DNA from: Ligustrum vulgare
Lineage: Eukaryota > Streptophyta > Magnoliopsida > Lamiales > Oleaceae
Reading direction: 5' to 3'
NCBI GenBank assembly: GCA_963555705.1
Contig: OY743180.1
Location: forward strand, 38,100,129 to 38,164,128
Length of the DNA: 64,000 nucleotides
The translations under genes were made by a program, and so were the position numbers. Shown piece by piece: positions 35,245-46,763 of this stretch (its first letter is position 1; each line of letters opens with the position of its first letter). The notes under the pieces were generated by a model that saw nothing but the letters and a program-made list of their open reading frames with translations, was not told the origin of the DNA and made no database searches.

Positions 35245-36485
35245 ATGAAACAAAGTCCAACTTGGGAAATTCTTCCATTTGATCCCGAACCCGAACGAAC
35301 TTATAGGAGGAGGATTAGGGAAAGAAGAGAACAAGTTGAACAACAAAAAATACATGACAAAATGGGGGGAAATAACCAAGATGGGGGAAATCCCGTCATA
35401 GATGAAAATGATAGGCCAATTGGGCAATTCATGATTCCTCTCATTACTCAAAACCGAGGAAGTATCACATATCCCCCATTTGGACGTTCGGACTTTCATC
35501 TAAAGTTGAATGTGTAAATCTCTTCAAAGGACATCTTCAATTCTATGGAATGACTAAGGAGAATCCATTTACTCACATCTCGCGGTTTTTGAAGATGTGT
35601 AGTAATTTTGATTATCTGAAAATTAATAAGGAGGCTATCAACATGAGGTTGTTTCCACAATCTCTTAGAGATGGAGCCCGTGAATGGTTAGATGCTAACC
35701 CCGTTGGAAGTATTACAATATGGAATGAATTAGCTCAAAAGTTCACAATGAAATACTTTCCTCCGGAGAAAGTAGCTAAATTGAAGAATAATATCTCTAC
35801 ATTCCGACAACTTGACACTGAGTGTTTCTATGAGGCATGGGAAAGATTCAAATAAATGTTGAGAAATGTCCCAATCATGACTTCATCAAACAAATGCAAG
35901 TCCAATATTTCTATCATAGGATGAATCCATCTAGTTGAGTGATAGTTGATCTGGAAGTACTCATGCAATACATGAACAAAATCCACACTATCCTTCAAAA
36001 TCAAGAGACTTCCATAGAGAATCTTGAAACTCAAATGGGTCAATTGGCAAGGATGATGACGGAGAGACAACAAGGAGCCTTTCTAAGCAACACCGAGACT
36101 AATCCAAGGGAAAATGTGCAAGCCATCACCACAAGAAGTCGAATTGAATTATCGAAAATCACGGTAAAGCAACCTGTGGCACGACCTGAGGTGAGGGAAA
36201 AAGGAAAAGAACCTATTGGGGGAGACAAATAAAAATTATGCAACATCCAAGGAAAGTGATCCGGGGCAAACTTCAACAAAAGCTCCCACTCCAGTTAAAG
36301 CTTATGTGCCTCCCATTCCTTTCTCTCAAAGACTTCAAAAGCATAAGGTGAATGCACAGTTTGTTAAATTTCTTGAAGACTTTAAGAAACTTCACATCAA
36401 CATACCATTTACTGATGCATTAGCTCAAATGCCTAGCTATGCAAAATTCATGAACGATATACTCTTTCAAACAAAAGGAGGCTAG
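35245..36485 (+). pseudogene. gag: Athila-type Gag remnant
   Basis: Frames at 35245-35517, 35550-35855, 35939-36232 and 36216-36485 run in order with shifts or stops between them. Recognisable blocks: the PPFGRSDFHLKLN start, NMRLFPQSLRDGAREWLDANP, SITIWNELAQKFTMKYFPPEK, CFYEAWERFK, then ETQMGQLARMMTERQQG and YVPPIPFSQRLQKHKVNAQF. The first break is a one-base shift at about 35513. A TAA follows WERFK. No intact zinc knuckle is seen. Confidence 0.88.
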
Positions 36486-36900
36486 AAGAGCATGAAACCA
36501 TGATGTTGACAGAAGGATGTAACGCCATCTTACAGAACAAGTTGCCTCCAAAAATCAAAGATCCAGGGAGTTTTACTATTTTTTGTACCATTGGTGATTT
36601 AAATTTTGGAAAAGCATTGTGTGATCTTGGTGCTAGTATTAACTTGATGACCTCATCTATTTTCAGGAGATAGGGCATGGGAGTAGTGAAAGCAACCACG
36701 ATATCATTACAATTGGCCGATCGATCTATAAAGCATCCAAGGGATGTCATTGAGGATGTGCTAATCAAGGTGGATAAGTTCATCATCCTCACTGAATTTG
36801 TCATTCTTGACATGAAGACCTTGATATTCCTATCATTTTGGGATGACCTTTCCTAGCAACCAGTCGAGCCTTAATAGATGTACGAGAAGGGAAATTGATA
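36486..36900 (+). pseudogene. pol: Athila-type protease remnant
   Basis: The frames give NKLPPKIKDPGSFTIFCTIG, then FGKALCDLGASINLM and ADRSIKHPRDVIEDVLIKVD. The active-site triad, DSG or DTG in other families, is DLG here, as in Athila relatives. Stop codons after FR (36671-36673) and around IILG interrupt it. Confidence 0.8.
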
Positions 36901-38080
36901 TTGAGGATTCAAGATGAACAAATCACATTCGATATCATGAAATCCATTAAGTACCCCACCAAGGCCAATTCATGGTCCCGAGTAGACATAATTGATCAAG
37001 AAGTAGCTACATCATTCATGCATGGATCATCTAAGGATCGCCTTGAAACTTGCGTTGCTCACTCTTTGACTACTAAGGGAGAGGATGATCTAGATATTAA
37101 GAGGATGGCACAACACTTGGAAACTACTAAGTCTTATATATTCAAGAAGAGGCTACACTTTGAAGAATTGGGGGGAAGCTCTTCTCCTCCACTACCTTCC
37201 ATTCAACAAGCACCTACTCTTGAACTCAAATCTCTTCCATCATATTTGAGGTATGCATACTTGGGTGATTCTTATACCCTTCCGGTTATTATTTCAAATT
37301 CTTTGAATGAAGTGGAGGAAAAAAAGCTACTTTGGGTGTTGAAAATGCATAAAATGGCTATTGGGTGGACTATGGCAGATATGAAGGGAATTAGCAATAC
37401 TCTATGCATGCATATGACCCTCATGGAGGATGACTACAAACCAATAGTGGAGCATCAACGCTGTCTAAACCCAAATATGAAAGAAGTGATAAAAGCCAAG
37501 GTATTCAAGTGGTTAGATGTGAAAATTATCTATCTTCCAAGTAGTTCCCCAGAAAGGAGGAGTCACGGTGGTTGAAAATGAGAACAATGAACTTATTCCT
37601 ACGAGGCCAATGACCGGGTGGAGAGTTTGCATTGACTACCGGAAGTTAAACAATGTCACTAGGAAAGATCATTTCCCTCTCCCTTTTATTGATCAAATGC
37701 TTGAGAGTTTGGTGGGGCATTCTCATTATCACTTCTTGGATGGATACTCGGGCTATAATCAAAATTTGATAGCCCTCGAAGATCAAGAGAAGACCACCTT
37801 CACATGTCCATACGGGACCTTTGCTTATAGGAGGATGTCATTTGTTCTTTGCAATGCACCGACAACTTTTCAACGTTGTATGATGGTCATATTCTCCGAC
37901 ATGGTGGAAAAATTCATTAAGGTATTTATGGATGATTTTTTTTGTTTTTGGTCCTTATTTTGATGAATGCTTGGGAAATCTGGACCTAGTTTTAAAAAGA
38001 CGTGAAGAAACCAATCTAGTGCTTAATTGGGAGAAATACCACTTCATGGTGAAAGAAGCATTTTCTTGGCCACTGTATTT
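36895..38080 (+). pseudogene. pol: Athila-type reverse transcriptase remnant
   Basis: The frame at 36895-37575 has the pre-RT region LELKSLPSYLRYAYLGD..TLPVIIS and GWTMADMKGIS. A shift leads to 37568-37963 with WRVCIDYRKLNNVTRKDHFPLPF, YHFLDGYSGYNQ, FTCPYGTFAYRRM and the catalytic block VFMDDFF. The frame then breaks inside the palm domain after the catalytic aspartates. Confidence 0.9.
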
Positions 38081-38741
38081 CACAAGGGGGGATTAAGGTT
38101 GATAAAGACAAAATCCAAGTCATTGAGAAATTGCCCCCTCCTACTTTGGTGAAAGGTATAAGGAGTTTCTTAGGGCACGGTGGTTTCTATAGAAGATTCA
38201 TCAAGGACTTCTCCAAAATCACTAAGACTCTTTGTTCTCTACTTGAGAAGAACAACACTTTTCATTTTACTCGTGAGTGTCTATTAGCTTTCAAAACTCT
38301 TAAGGAGAGGCTTATCATGGCTCTTATTATTGTGGCACTGGATTAGAACTTGCCTTTTGAGCTTATGTGCGATGCTAGTGATTATGCCGTGGGAGTGGTT
38401 TTTGGGAAAAGAAGAGATAAAGTCTTGCATCGATCTATTATGCAAGTCGAACTTTGAGTGATGCGCAATTGAAATATGCCACAACTGAGATGGGAATGCT
38501 TGTCGTGATCTTTTCCTTTGACAAGTTTCGATCTTATCTTATCGGCTCAAAGGAAATTGTCTATACTGATCACTCTACTTTAAAATACTTGCTTGCTAAG
38601 AAGGATGCAAAACCAAAATTAATTAGATGGGTCCTTCTCTTACAAAAGTTTGATTTGGCAATCCGTGATAAGAAGGGAACAGATAATCTTGTGGCTGATC
38701 ATCTATCTAGGCTTGAGCAACCTAAGGAATTGGGAGTGTAA
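38081..38741 (+). pseudogene. pol: Athila-type RT thumb and RNase H remnant
   Basis: IRSFLGHGGFYRRFIKDFSKI (38131-38346) is the RT connection region. After a stop and a shift come FELMCDASDYAVG, then [41 protein letters not shown] and [12 protein letters not shown]...[11 protein letters not shown]. The RNase H acidic residues D (CDASD) and E (TEMGML) are still readable. Confidence 0.88.
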
Positions 38742-39800
38742 GTGATAAATGAATCCTTCCTGGATGAGAACTTTTACATGCCAAACATCTTCTTCAAGTC
38801 TTCGAGGAACCATGGTATGCAAATTATGTAAATTTCCTTGTTAGTGGTATTCTTCCCCCAGATTTCTCTTATCAGCAAAAGAAGAAATTCTTTGGCGATG
38901 TGAAACATTACTTTTGGGATGAGCCATATTTGTTTAAGAGGGGGTTAGATCAAATCATTAGAAGATGTGTTCCCGGGGAAGAAATGGAAACAATTCTTGA
39001 TAGGTGTCATTTATCACCTTATGGGGGGTGTCATTTTGAGTTTCCAAAATCGCTTCAAGTTCTTCAATCAGGTTTCTATTGGCCAATCTAATTCAAGATG
39101 CTCACACTCTAGCATCCAAGTTTGTCCGGTGTTAAAGAATTGGAAATATCTCTCGCCGTAATAAAATATCATTGACTTCAATCTTGGAAGTGGAGATATT
39201 TGATGTATGGGGAATTGATTTCATGGGGCCATTTCCATCTTTATTCTCAAATCAATACATCTTGATGGCGGTGAATTATGTCTCTAAATGGGTAGAGGCG
39301 GTGGCATTGCCAACTAATGATGCTCGAGTGGTAGTTAATTTTCTCAAAAAGAACACTTTTACACGTTTTAGCACCCTGACTCATCATTAGTGATGGAGGA
39401 AAACACTTTTGCAATCATCTCCTTGATGCATTATGTGCCTACCGCACCTCCTTCAAAACTGCCATTGGTATGTCTCCATTTTGTCTTGTTTTCGAAAAAT
39501 CATGTCATCTCCCCGTTGAACTTGAGCATAAAGCATTTTGGGCTACACGAGCATTGAATTTTGATGTAAAATTAATTGGTGAGAAGAGGTTGCTTTAACT
39601 AAATGAACTTGATGAATTCCACCTCAATTCATATGAAAATGCACGGTTATATAAGGAGAGGACAAAGAAATAGCATGATAACCTCATTGTGAAGAGAGAT
39701 TTCAAAGTTGGGAAAGAAGTTCTTCTATTCAACTCCCGACTTCGGCTATTCCCCGAAATAGCTTCAATCCTGTTGGTGGGGACCATTCACAATTTCTCAA
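38742..39800 (+). pseudogene. pol: Athila-type integrase remnant
   Basis: The zinc-binding region has [11 protein letters not shown] and GFYWP (38900-39091). The core has EIFDVWGIDFMGPFPS and YILMAVNYVSKWVEA (39172-39390). After a deletion the C-terminal part continues with [39 protein letters not shown] and VGKEVLLFNSRLRLFP. The second Asp/Glu segment of the core is missing, so it cannot be active. Confidence 0.85.
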
Positions 39801-40316
39801 AAATTTCCCTATGGAGCTATTAAGCTATATACTGAAAAAGGACATTTCAAAGTCAACGGGAAAATGTTGAAACTATTCTTGGAAGGTGACCCATCCGGTG
39901 AAAAGTCATCATTTCACCTCCATGCTCTCGAATAAAAATCTAAAAAGTCAAGCTTATGACTTTAATTAAGTGTTTTTTGGGAGACAACCCAAATTTCTTC
40001 TCTTTTGATTACTTGTGATTATTTACTTTACTTCTTAACTTTCTTTTAATTATTTGTCACACTTTTGTAGGTAACAATTATTTTGAAAATCCTAAGCGAT
40101 ATTGTCCTCAACAAGTTTGGGGGTGAATTACATTCGAAGAAAGCTTAGGTCAATTCCAAACATCACAAACAAGCATCAAATCAGGAAAGTTTTGCTAACT
40201 CTTATCTTCTTTACACTTTGTTCCTATTTCACATTTAGGACGTTAACATGTTAGATAGCCTTGCTAGCTTAAGATGTTGTGGTGTTTGATTTTGCTCATT
40301 TTTTTGGATATTGACA
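39801..40316 (+). other. Athila-type 3' non-coding region, part 1
   Basis: No ORF. CAACAAGTTTGGGGGTGAA at 40109-40127 is a polypurine-like string typical of the Athila region after pol. I see no envelope-like frame. Confidence 0.5.
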
Positions 40317-42105
40317 TAGAGGTGGAAAACGGGCCGATCCACCCCGTCGGCTCTTGAAAACACGAGCCGAGGGTGGCTCGACGAACTGAGACATGAGCCA
40401 ATCACTCGCGTGAAACCATGAGCTGAGCATGGCTCGGCTCGTGGTTTCACGAGCCAGAGAGCCGCTCGACTCGCCTGCTCGTCAAAAAAAAAATCTCAAA
40501 TGTGATAGTTGGGGACATTTGAAAGTTGTGTGACCGTTGGAAACTACCAAACAACTTTCATTTAGACCATTGGGGTCCCCAATGGTCTAAAACTTACTCT
40601 TTTTTTTTTTCATTTTCTTCCTATAAATATCCCATAATTCAATTTCATTTTCACACAAAAAATCTTTCAACTCTTCTACTCTCTATAATCTTAGTCCAAG
40701 CTCTCTACAATTATACATTTATATACTTCAATCTAATATCTCTCCAATTTACATTTCATTTCAATCTCTCAATTTTTCATTAAATCTCTCAATTCTAACC
40801 ATTTATACAATTATACACATTTCATTTCATTTTCAATATTCTTATCACCTACACTAAAATTGTACACAATTCATTTTCTATTTCAAAATTTCAACATAAA
40901 AAAGAATGGATCCCGACCGAAGATTTGTTGAAGAATTGTTCGATGGTGACCTTGGAGTTGGGGGCATGACTCAACGCCACAATCTCACTCTCACTTCAAC
41001 GATGAATTTGTCGGTCTCAATGACATACCAATTCCAAAAAATATTGAAGAAGGTGCAGGTAATCAATAAATCGATTTAGATGATATTGAAGAAAATGTTG
41101 ATGTTAAAATCTTAGAAAATGATCCCAATATTCCCTACGTAAGAGGGAAGCGAAAAGCTGGAAAAGGTAAGGAGAAAGATGCAAAGTGAGATCACTTTAA
41201 ATTGATCTCAACTAGGAAAACAACTGACGGAATACAAGAGTTCAAAGCAGTGTGTAAATATTGTGCACAATAATTGGCATGATAAAAGAGTATTGGTACT
41301 ACACACCTCAACCGTCACTTTCTCAAGTGTGTGACCAAACACGGGTTCGTTGAATCAAAGTCAATTACAATTTGGTTCATTTGCTAGTGGTTTTGCTGGT
41401 AGATCTATACTTTCAAATTGGATGTATTCCAAAGAAAAGAATCGAACTGGCATGGCTCAATTCGTCGCGGGGGCAGAGCTGCCACTAAGCATTGTGGACA
41501 ACGAACACTTTGTTACCTACATCAAATGTTATCTTCAGCCCAGGTATGCTAGTGTTAGTCGAAACACTCTACATTCTGATACTATAAAATATTTTCTTCG
41601 AACTAAGAATCAATTAATAGTCTATTTACGTAAATATGATGGTGTTATTTCTTTTACTTCCGATATTTGGGAAGGTATTATTAAAAAAAATTATATTGCT
41701 ACAAATGCACACTACATTGATCCACTTTGGGTTATGCATAAAAAATTATCGCTTTTAAAATTATAGAATTTCCTCATAATGAAAGCAACATATTTAGTGT
41801 TATACTACAAATTGTTAAAGAATAAGGTTTCGAAAGTAAAATTCAATCACTTACTTTCGATAATGCTAGTGTAAATAAGCCTGTAGTAGATAAGTTATAT
41901 AGAATTCTTAATCCAAAATTTGGTGATTTTTTATTCCTTGTTAGATGTGTTTGTCATATTTTAAATTTAATTGTTCAAGATGGAATGAAACATATTAAAG
42001 ACCAAATGGATAGAATTAGATGTGCATTAGTGTACATAACTATATCACCGAGTAGAAAAAATACTTTGAAGAGTTATGTTTACAACACGGTGTCAAACGA
42101 GCCGA
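40317..42105 (+). mobile_element. hAT-type DNA transposon, truncated
   Basis: The left end TAGAGGTGGAAAACGGGCC (40317-40335) is a typical plant hAT terminal inverted repeat. The subterminal part (40340-40480) is rich in GAGCC and GGCTCG motifs. A transposase remnant follows. No matching right end was found; only TGTCAAACGAGCCGAGC near 42090 recalls the subterminal motif. The 3' side is therefore truncated, and no 8-bp TSD can be read. It lies in the Athila 3' region. Confidence 0.7.
41187..42078 (+). pseudogene. hAT transposase remnant
   Basis: At 41187-41340 a decayed BED-type zinc finger is readable: CKYC, then stops, then GTTHLNRHFLKC. The frame at 41350-41766 covers the start of the hAT catalytic region (FTSDIWEG..KKNYIATNAHYID, with the first catalytic Asp in TSDIW). 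A further frame to about 42078 reads TFDNASVNKPVVDKLYRI, RCVCHILNLIVQDGMK. Several stops are present and the C-terminal dimerisation domain is absent, so it is inactive. Confidence 0.8.
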
Positions 42106-43479
42106 GCATAGGCTTGGTTGACATGCTAGATAACCTTTTCTGCTTAAGATGATTTGATATATGAATTTTTTTATTAATTCACTAATTATGATTGAATATG
42201 CTACTTGTGCCTATTTTTATAAATTGCTTATCCATGCATGATCCTAAGTGTTCTTGAACACAATAGTCATGACTAATTGTTGGTGAGATTTGGAAATTAT
42301 TGAAGATTGGAGAAATTCGTGAAGTAGAAGAGCTAAGTTGTGAACTTGTTTTTTCAATTTTTATCAACCTATCCAATTTCTTTTCAATGCTCTTAATCTC
42401 TTGATCCTATTGTGAGATAAGTTTGGGGGTGATTGAGCCGGTAAAGGAGATGGTCTAGATGTGTAGTGATTCCTTGCATACTTGATATAAATTTGTGTGG
42501 AGTGTCATTGATGCCAAGTATAAGCTAGGAGATGACCAAATGCTAGAGATCTAAGCCCATTTAATTGTTTGCATAGCCTTATCTTATAGCCTTTTTGACT
42601 TGAGTGATTAAACCTATTGGAGTATCTTAAAACTTGGGGCATTAAGTTTTAAACTTTGGAGTCATCGGCCTAAAGCTCGTTACATGGGTTCAATTAGAAA
42701 GCTTAATGGGTAGGGTATCAAAAAAAATCCCCACTTGCTTAAATAAGTCTATTTCACTTCGTAGCCTTTTTGTCTCAAGTTATTAAGTCTGTTGGGGTAT
42801 TTCAAAACCTGGTACCCTTTGATCCTAAAAACATCGGGAAGTTATCAACATAAAGTTTATTACATGGGTTAATTAGAAAGCTTAAGAGAGTGGGGCTTCT
42901 CATGAGCAATCATCACATTAGCTTATAGAAATCATGCATTTGTACTTGCATAAGGGCTTAGATTAATAGTGCGTTTGAATTGTTTAGTATAAACTTGAAT
43001 GTTGAAGTACTCATCTAGTGGAGAGTCATTGCATATCTAAATTGTTGAGATTACCGGTAAAACATTACCAAACTATAGTGAAAAAGAAATGTGTGAACTG
43101 AGAGTACCTTTAGAGTTGCATCTCGGGAGAGAAGAAATAATTTGAGGGATGTATGCCACGAGATGGAAAGGAATGAAATTGACCACTAAAGGTGAGTTTT
43201 TATTGCTTTGAAATTTCTCCTTCTTTAAACCTTGGTGAAGATTGGATGTGGCTATGCGCGCGCGCGCGCACACACACATACACACCGATCAAACATGGGA
43301 TAAGCTCAATCTCTTATTGTAGCATTATTTTCAAAGCATAATTGTGAATTAATCATACAATTTTACACTCATGAAAGAATTTACAAGTTGTCTAGCCTTG
43401 TTAATCCTTCATTCATATGCTTGTTGTGCTAGTAGATATTCTTACTCGAGATGAGCAAGAGTTTAAGTTTGAGGGTGTT
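42106..43479 (+). other. Athila-type 3' non-coding region, part 2
   Basis: No gene. Contains another AAGTTTGGGGGTGA string (42418-42432), a diverged duplication of about 180 bp (units at about 42590 and 42765, each ending in an ACATGGGTT..ATTAGAAAGCTTAA block), and a degenerate polypurine tract AGTTTGAGGGTG just before the 3' LTR. Confidence 0.5.
43254..43283. repeat. Alternating GC/CA microsatellite
   Basis: A run of CG dinucleotides (43256-43269) passes straight into a CA run, an alternating purine-pyrimidine tract. Confidence 0.9.
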
Positions 43480-43861
43480 TGTAAAGTGCATTTTACATGC
43501 ACATTTCATGCCTTTAAATTAGTACTTTTGGGTTATCTTGGACAAATATCTACTCATTTATACATATTTTGTGTTTGAGTAGGTCTACATTCAAGTTTGA
43601 GGTGAAAAAGCACAAAAGAAGACCAAAATATGTTGAAATTTGAACTTTAAGGATCGATTTGTCACTTTTTAGAAGTTTCGGACCTATTATACAATTTATC
43701 GAGGGACCAAATTGCAAGTTTTCAAAAGTTGAAGGACCTCAATTGCAATTTTAAAAGGACCTATTTGAAAGAAATTTGAAAATTCGGGACCAAATTGACC
43801 AACATTAAAAGATGAAGAACTTCATTGCAATTAAAAAGGACTAAGTTGCAAGGTCAGAAAT

Positions 43862-45745
43862 ATATATAAAATAAACTTTTACATTAATCTTTGGGACATT
43901 TTTACGAACAAAGTGTTTCTAGTTTACTCTCACTTATTATCTTGTATTAAACTTATCGTTGAGATCTTCAATTTGACACCTATATTACATATTTCTCGAC
44001 TTCAAAATAATATAATAATTATCAAAATTATAATAATTACTACAAAAAAACAGTTTATAGAATTAAATGATATAATTTAAAATGAATAGGATATTGAGGA
44101 AATGTAAAAAAATATATATAAAGTAAAAACTTATACATTTGATCTTTGAGGCAATTTTACGGATAGTGTATTTTCAGTTTGCTCTCGTTATTTTGTATTA
44201 AACTTCTTGTCGATTTCACACTTATACTACATATTTTTTCGACTTCAATAATTATCAAAAGAATAATAATTAATACAAAAAAGTAGTTTATAAATAGTAT
44301 TATATAACTTAAATGATAATATAAAATGAATGTGATATTGAGAAAAAGAAAAAAATATAAAATCTTTTATATTTAATCTTTGAGACGATTTTATGGACAA
44401 TATATATTTGCATTTTGCTCTTACTTGTTAACTTGTATTAAATTTCTTGTTGAGATCTTCTATTTGAAACTCATATTACATATTTTTTGAATTCAATATA
44501 ATACAATAAATATCAAAAGAGTAATAACTATTACAAAACAAAAAATAGTTTAACATTAAAATATATTAAAATATTGATGTCATTATTAGCATAATACGGA
44601 TTCTAATGTCATTATTGACACATGTACCATAATAATTGTTAAAATATTTATTACATTATTTTTTTTTATTTTGCACATTCTATTACAATAATTATTAAAA
44701 TTAAAAAAATATATATAATTAATTTAAATTATTGAAAACTTATTTGGATAGTAAATGTCAATTTATATATTTAAATAATAAAAGGTCATAGATTTCAATA
44801 ATTTTTATGTGTTATTTCTAACTTCATTGAAAATGCAAATTTATATAATTTCTGCATTTGACTCTTGTATTTAGATTTTTTTTTTTTTTTTTTTTCATTC
44901 TTCATTCAAAAAATCTATCATAATAATTGTAGATGTGTGTTTAATCTCGACCCATTGCATATTCTATTACAATAATTATTAAAATTAAAAAAAACATAAG
45001 TAATCTAAATTATTAAAAACTTATTTGGATAGTAAATGTCAATTTATATATTTAAATAATAAACGGTCATAGATTTCAATATTTTTTATGCGTTATTGTT
45101 AACTTCATTGAAAATGCAAATTTATATAAATTCTGCATTTTATTCTTGTATTTAACATTTTTTTTTTCATTTTCATTCAAAAAATCTATCACAATAATTA
45201 TAAATACGTGTTTAATCTCGACCCAACAAATATTTACATTTAACCAATAAAATTATATTTTATTTACAAAATTAAGTAGTTAAAATAAAAATTACAAAAA
45301 TTACCAATTATCATGATACGACAATTGGACAACGTGGGAGATAAAAAAATTGTATCACAAATCTTATACCATATAATATTTACACTTATTAAAATTAAGA
45401 ATGAATAAAAATATACGCATCTTTTTGGTAATTTTGTCTATAAATTTGTTTACAAACAACATATTTTTAACTATATACACTTTTCGAAGCCAGTTTTCAA
45501 CAACGCATCTCAAAAACAATAGAACAATATTTTTGTTTCTAAAAAAAAACATAGCTTTCGACATTACAAATAAAAATTGCATTAATCAACATGAATTTAA
45601 ATATAACATTAATATATACAGATTTTTATTTTATTCTATTTTATTTTAGTTTTTTATTTCCAAAAATTGTAAGTACATTTTGAAGGGAAAATGACATTTA
45701 ATGTTTCTCTCTCCTCACTTCTATTTTGATATATGTATAGATTTC
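43862..45745. repeat. AT-rich tandem repeats replacing part of the 3' LTR
   Basis: Three diverged units of roughly 240 bp (starting near 43865, 44110 and 44345) share TTACATTAATCTTTGGGAC-like, CTCTTACTTGT-like and ACATATTTTTCGACTTCAA-like strings. Two further units of about 280 bp (near 44690 and 44968) share CTTATTTGGATAGTAAATG. No coding function is seen; the small ORFs near 45364-45649 are chance frames in AT-rich DNA. Confidence 0.7.
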
Positions 45746-46401
45746 ACTCAAAAATCAAAAGACATTTATGGCACATTTAATGTATAATGTTGGGTTGTTG
45801 GAGATATTATGGTTGATGGAAAAGCTTGATTCAAAGTGAAGAAATCTTGGACCTTTCACTTCAAGAACTTGATTAAAAGGGGAGTTCTCTTTATTATCTT
45901 ATTTTTAATCCTTTATTTAGCTTGTTAATGAAATGATAACTTTAAATATTGTTAAATATTTTTAAATATTGTTGTTATTTTATTATGGGCTAATTTTATT
46001 TTGTTGGAATGTTTGCTAGTTTAAATTCACTTAATCATTTTATGTTGTTTATGGATTATGATTTATTTATGTTTATGTATTTGTGATTACAAATGTTTTA
46101 TGCTTATGTAACTTCCAAATGTATGTTAATAATTTTCGTTGTGATTGGAAGTTACTACACATGTTAGATTGATTTTAGAATTTCCCATGTAATTTCATTA
46201 ATTGATTAACTAATACTAATTTATTTTTGAAAGAAGAAATTAGTATAGTTAAAAAAACTAAATTTACCTTTTCTTATGTTATATAACTCATTTTAATTAC
46301 CAAGTTTATGTTGTCATTATTTTACTTAGGTTAATTAGCTTTTATTCTAGTTATTATTATTATTATTATTATTTATTTATTTACTTTGGTTAACTAGTTT
46401 T

Positions 46402-46563
46402 AATGACATGGGTCATGCTATTCTACTCACTCTATTCTACCACATTGGGTGCTACACTTTCACATGGAGGGTGGGGCCATAATTATGAGACAGATCCTAC
46501 ACCCATCAATGTGAGAGAGGGCACCAGTGTGGTAGAACATGGTGGGTAAAGTAGACTAATTCT
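46402..46563. mobile_element. Foldback MITE of about 160 bp
   Basis: Absent from the matching place in the 5' LTR (near 34905). The two halves are imperfect inverted repeats: TCTACTCACTCTATTCTACC on the left corresponds to GGTAGAACATGG...AGTAGAC on the right. The TSD is not clear. Confidence 0.65.
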
Positions 46564-46763
46564 TATAACATTATGTCTTTAATCGTGTTAGTTAGTTAAG
46601 AATTCAAAACCAACCAAATCTTTTGTATTACTTGACTTTTCTTTTAAAATGAAATCAACAAATTTAGTTACAAATCAATTAATCATCGCGGGTACGACAA
46701 CCTCTTATCACTTTACTACTTGAACGTGAATCATGCACTTGCGGTATACAATTTTAGCGGACA

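Larger units (their letters stand above)
33459..46763 (+). mobile_element. Athila-type Ty3/gypsy retrotransposon, decayed
   Basis: Two LTRs (33459-35112 and 43480-46763) share their start (TTTACATGCACATTTCATGCC) and their end (GATTTTAGCAAACA against ATTTTAGCGGACA). The internal region carries a degenerate tRNA-Asp-type PBS, Athila-style Gag, protease, RT, RNase H and integrase in plus orientation, then a long non-coding 3' region. Many stops and frameshifts are present. Flanking five bases do not match (TCTAT and AGAGT), so an end was altered or recombined. Nested in it are a truncated hAT element, AT-rich repeats in the 3' LTR, and a MITE. Confidence 0.85.
43480..46763 (+). repeat. 3' LTR of the Athila-type element, with replaced segment
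   Basis: Starts TGTAAAGTGC and matches the 5' LTR from there to about 43860, and again from about 45745 to the end. The 5'-LTR segment 33833-34285, which holds the TATA box, has no counterpart; a 1.9-kb AT-rich block stands there instead. A MITE is inserted at about 46402. Confidence 0.8.

Noticed and set aside
40080..43479. Envelope-like gene of the Athila-type element
   Set aside because: No long frame, signal peptide or transmembrane segment is visible; the space is non-coding sequence plus a truncated hAT.
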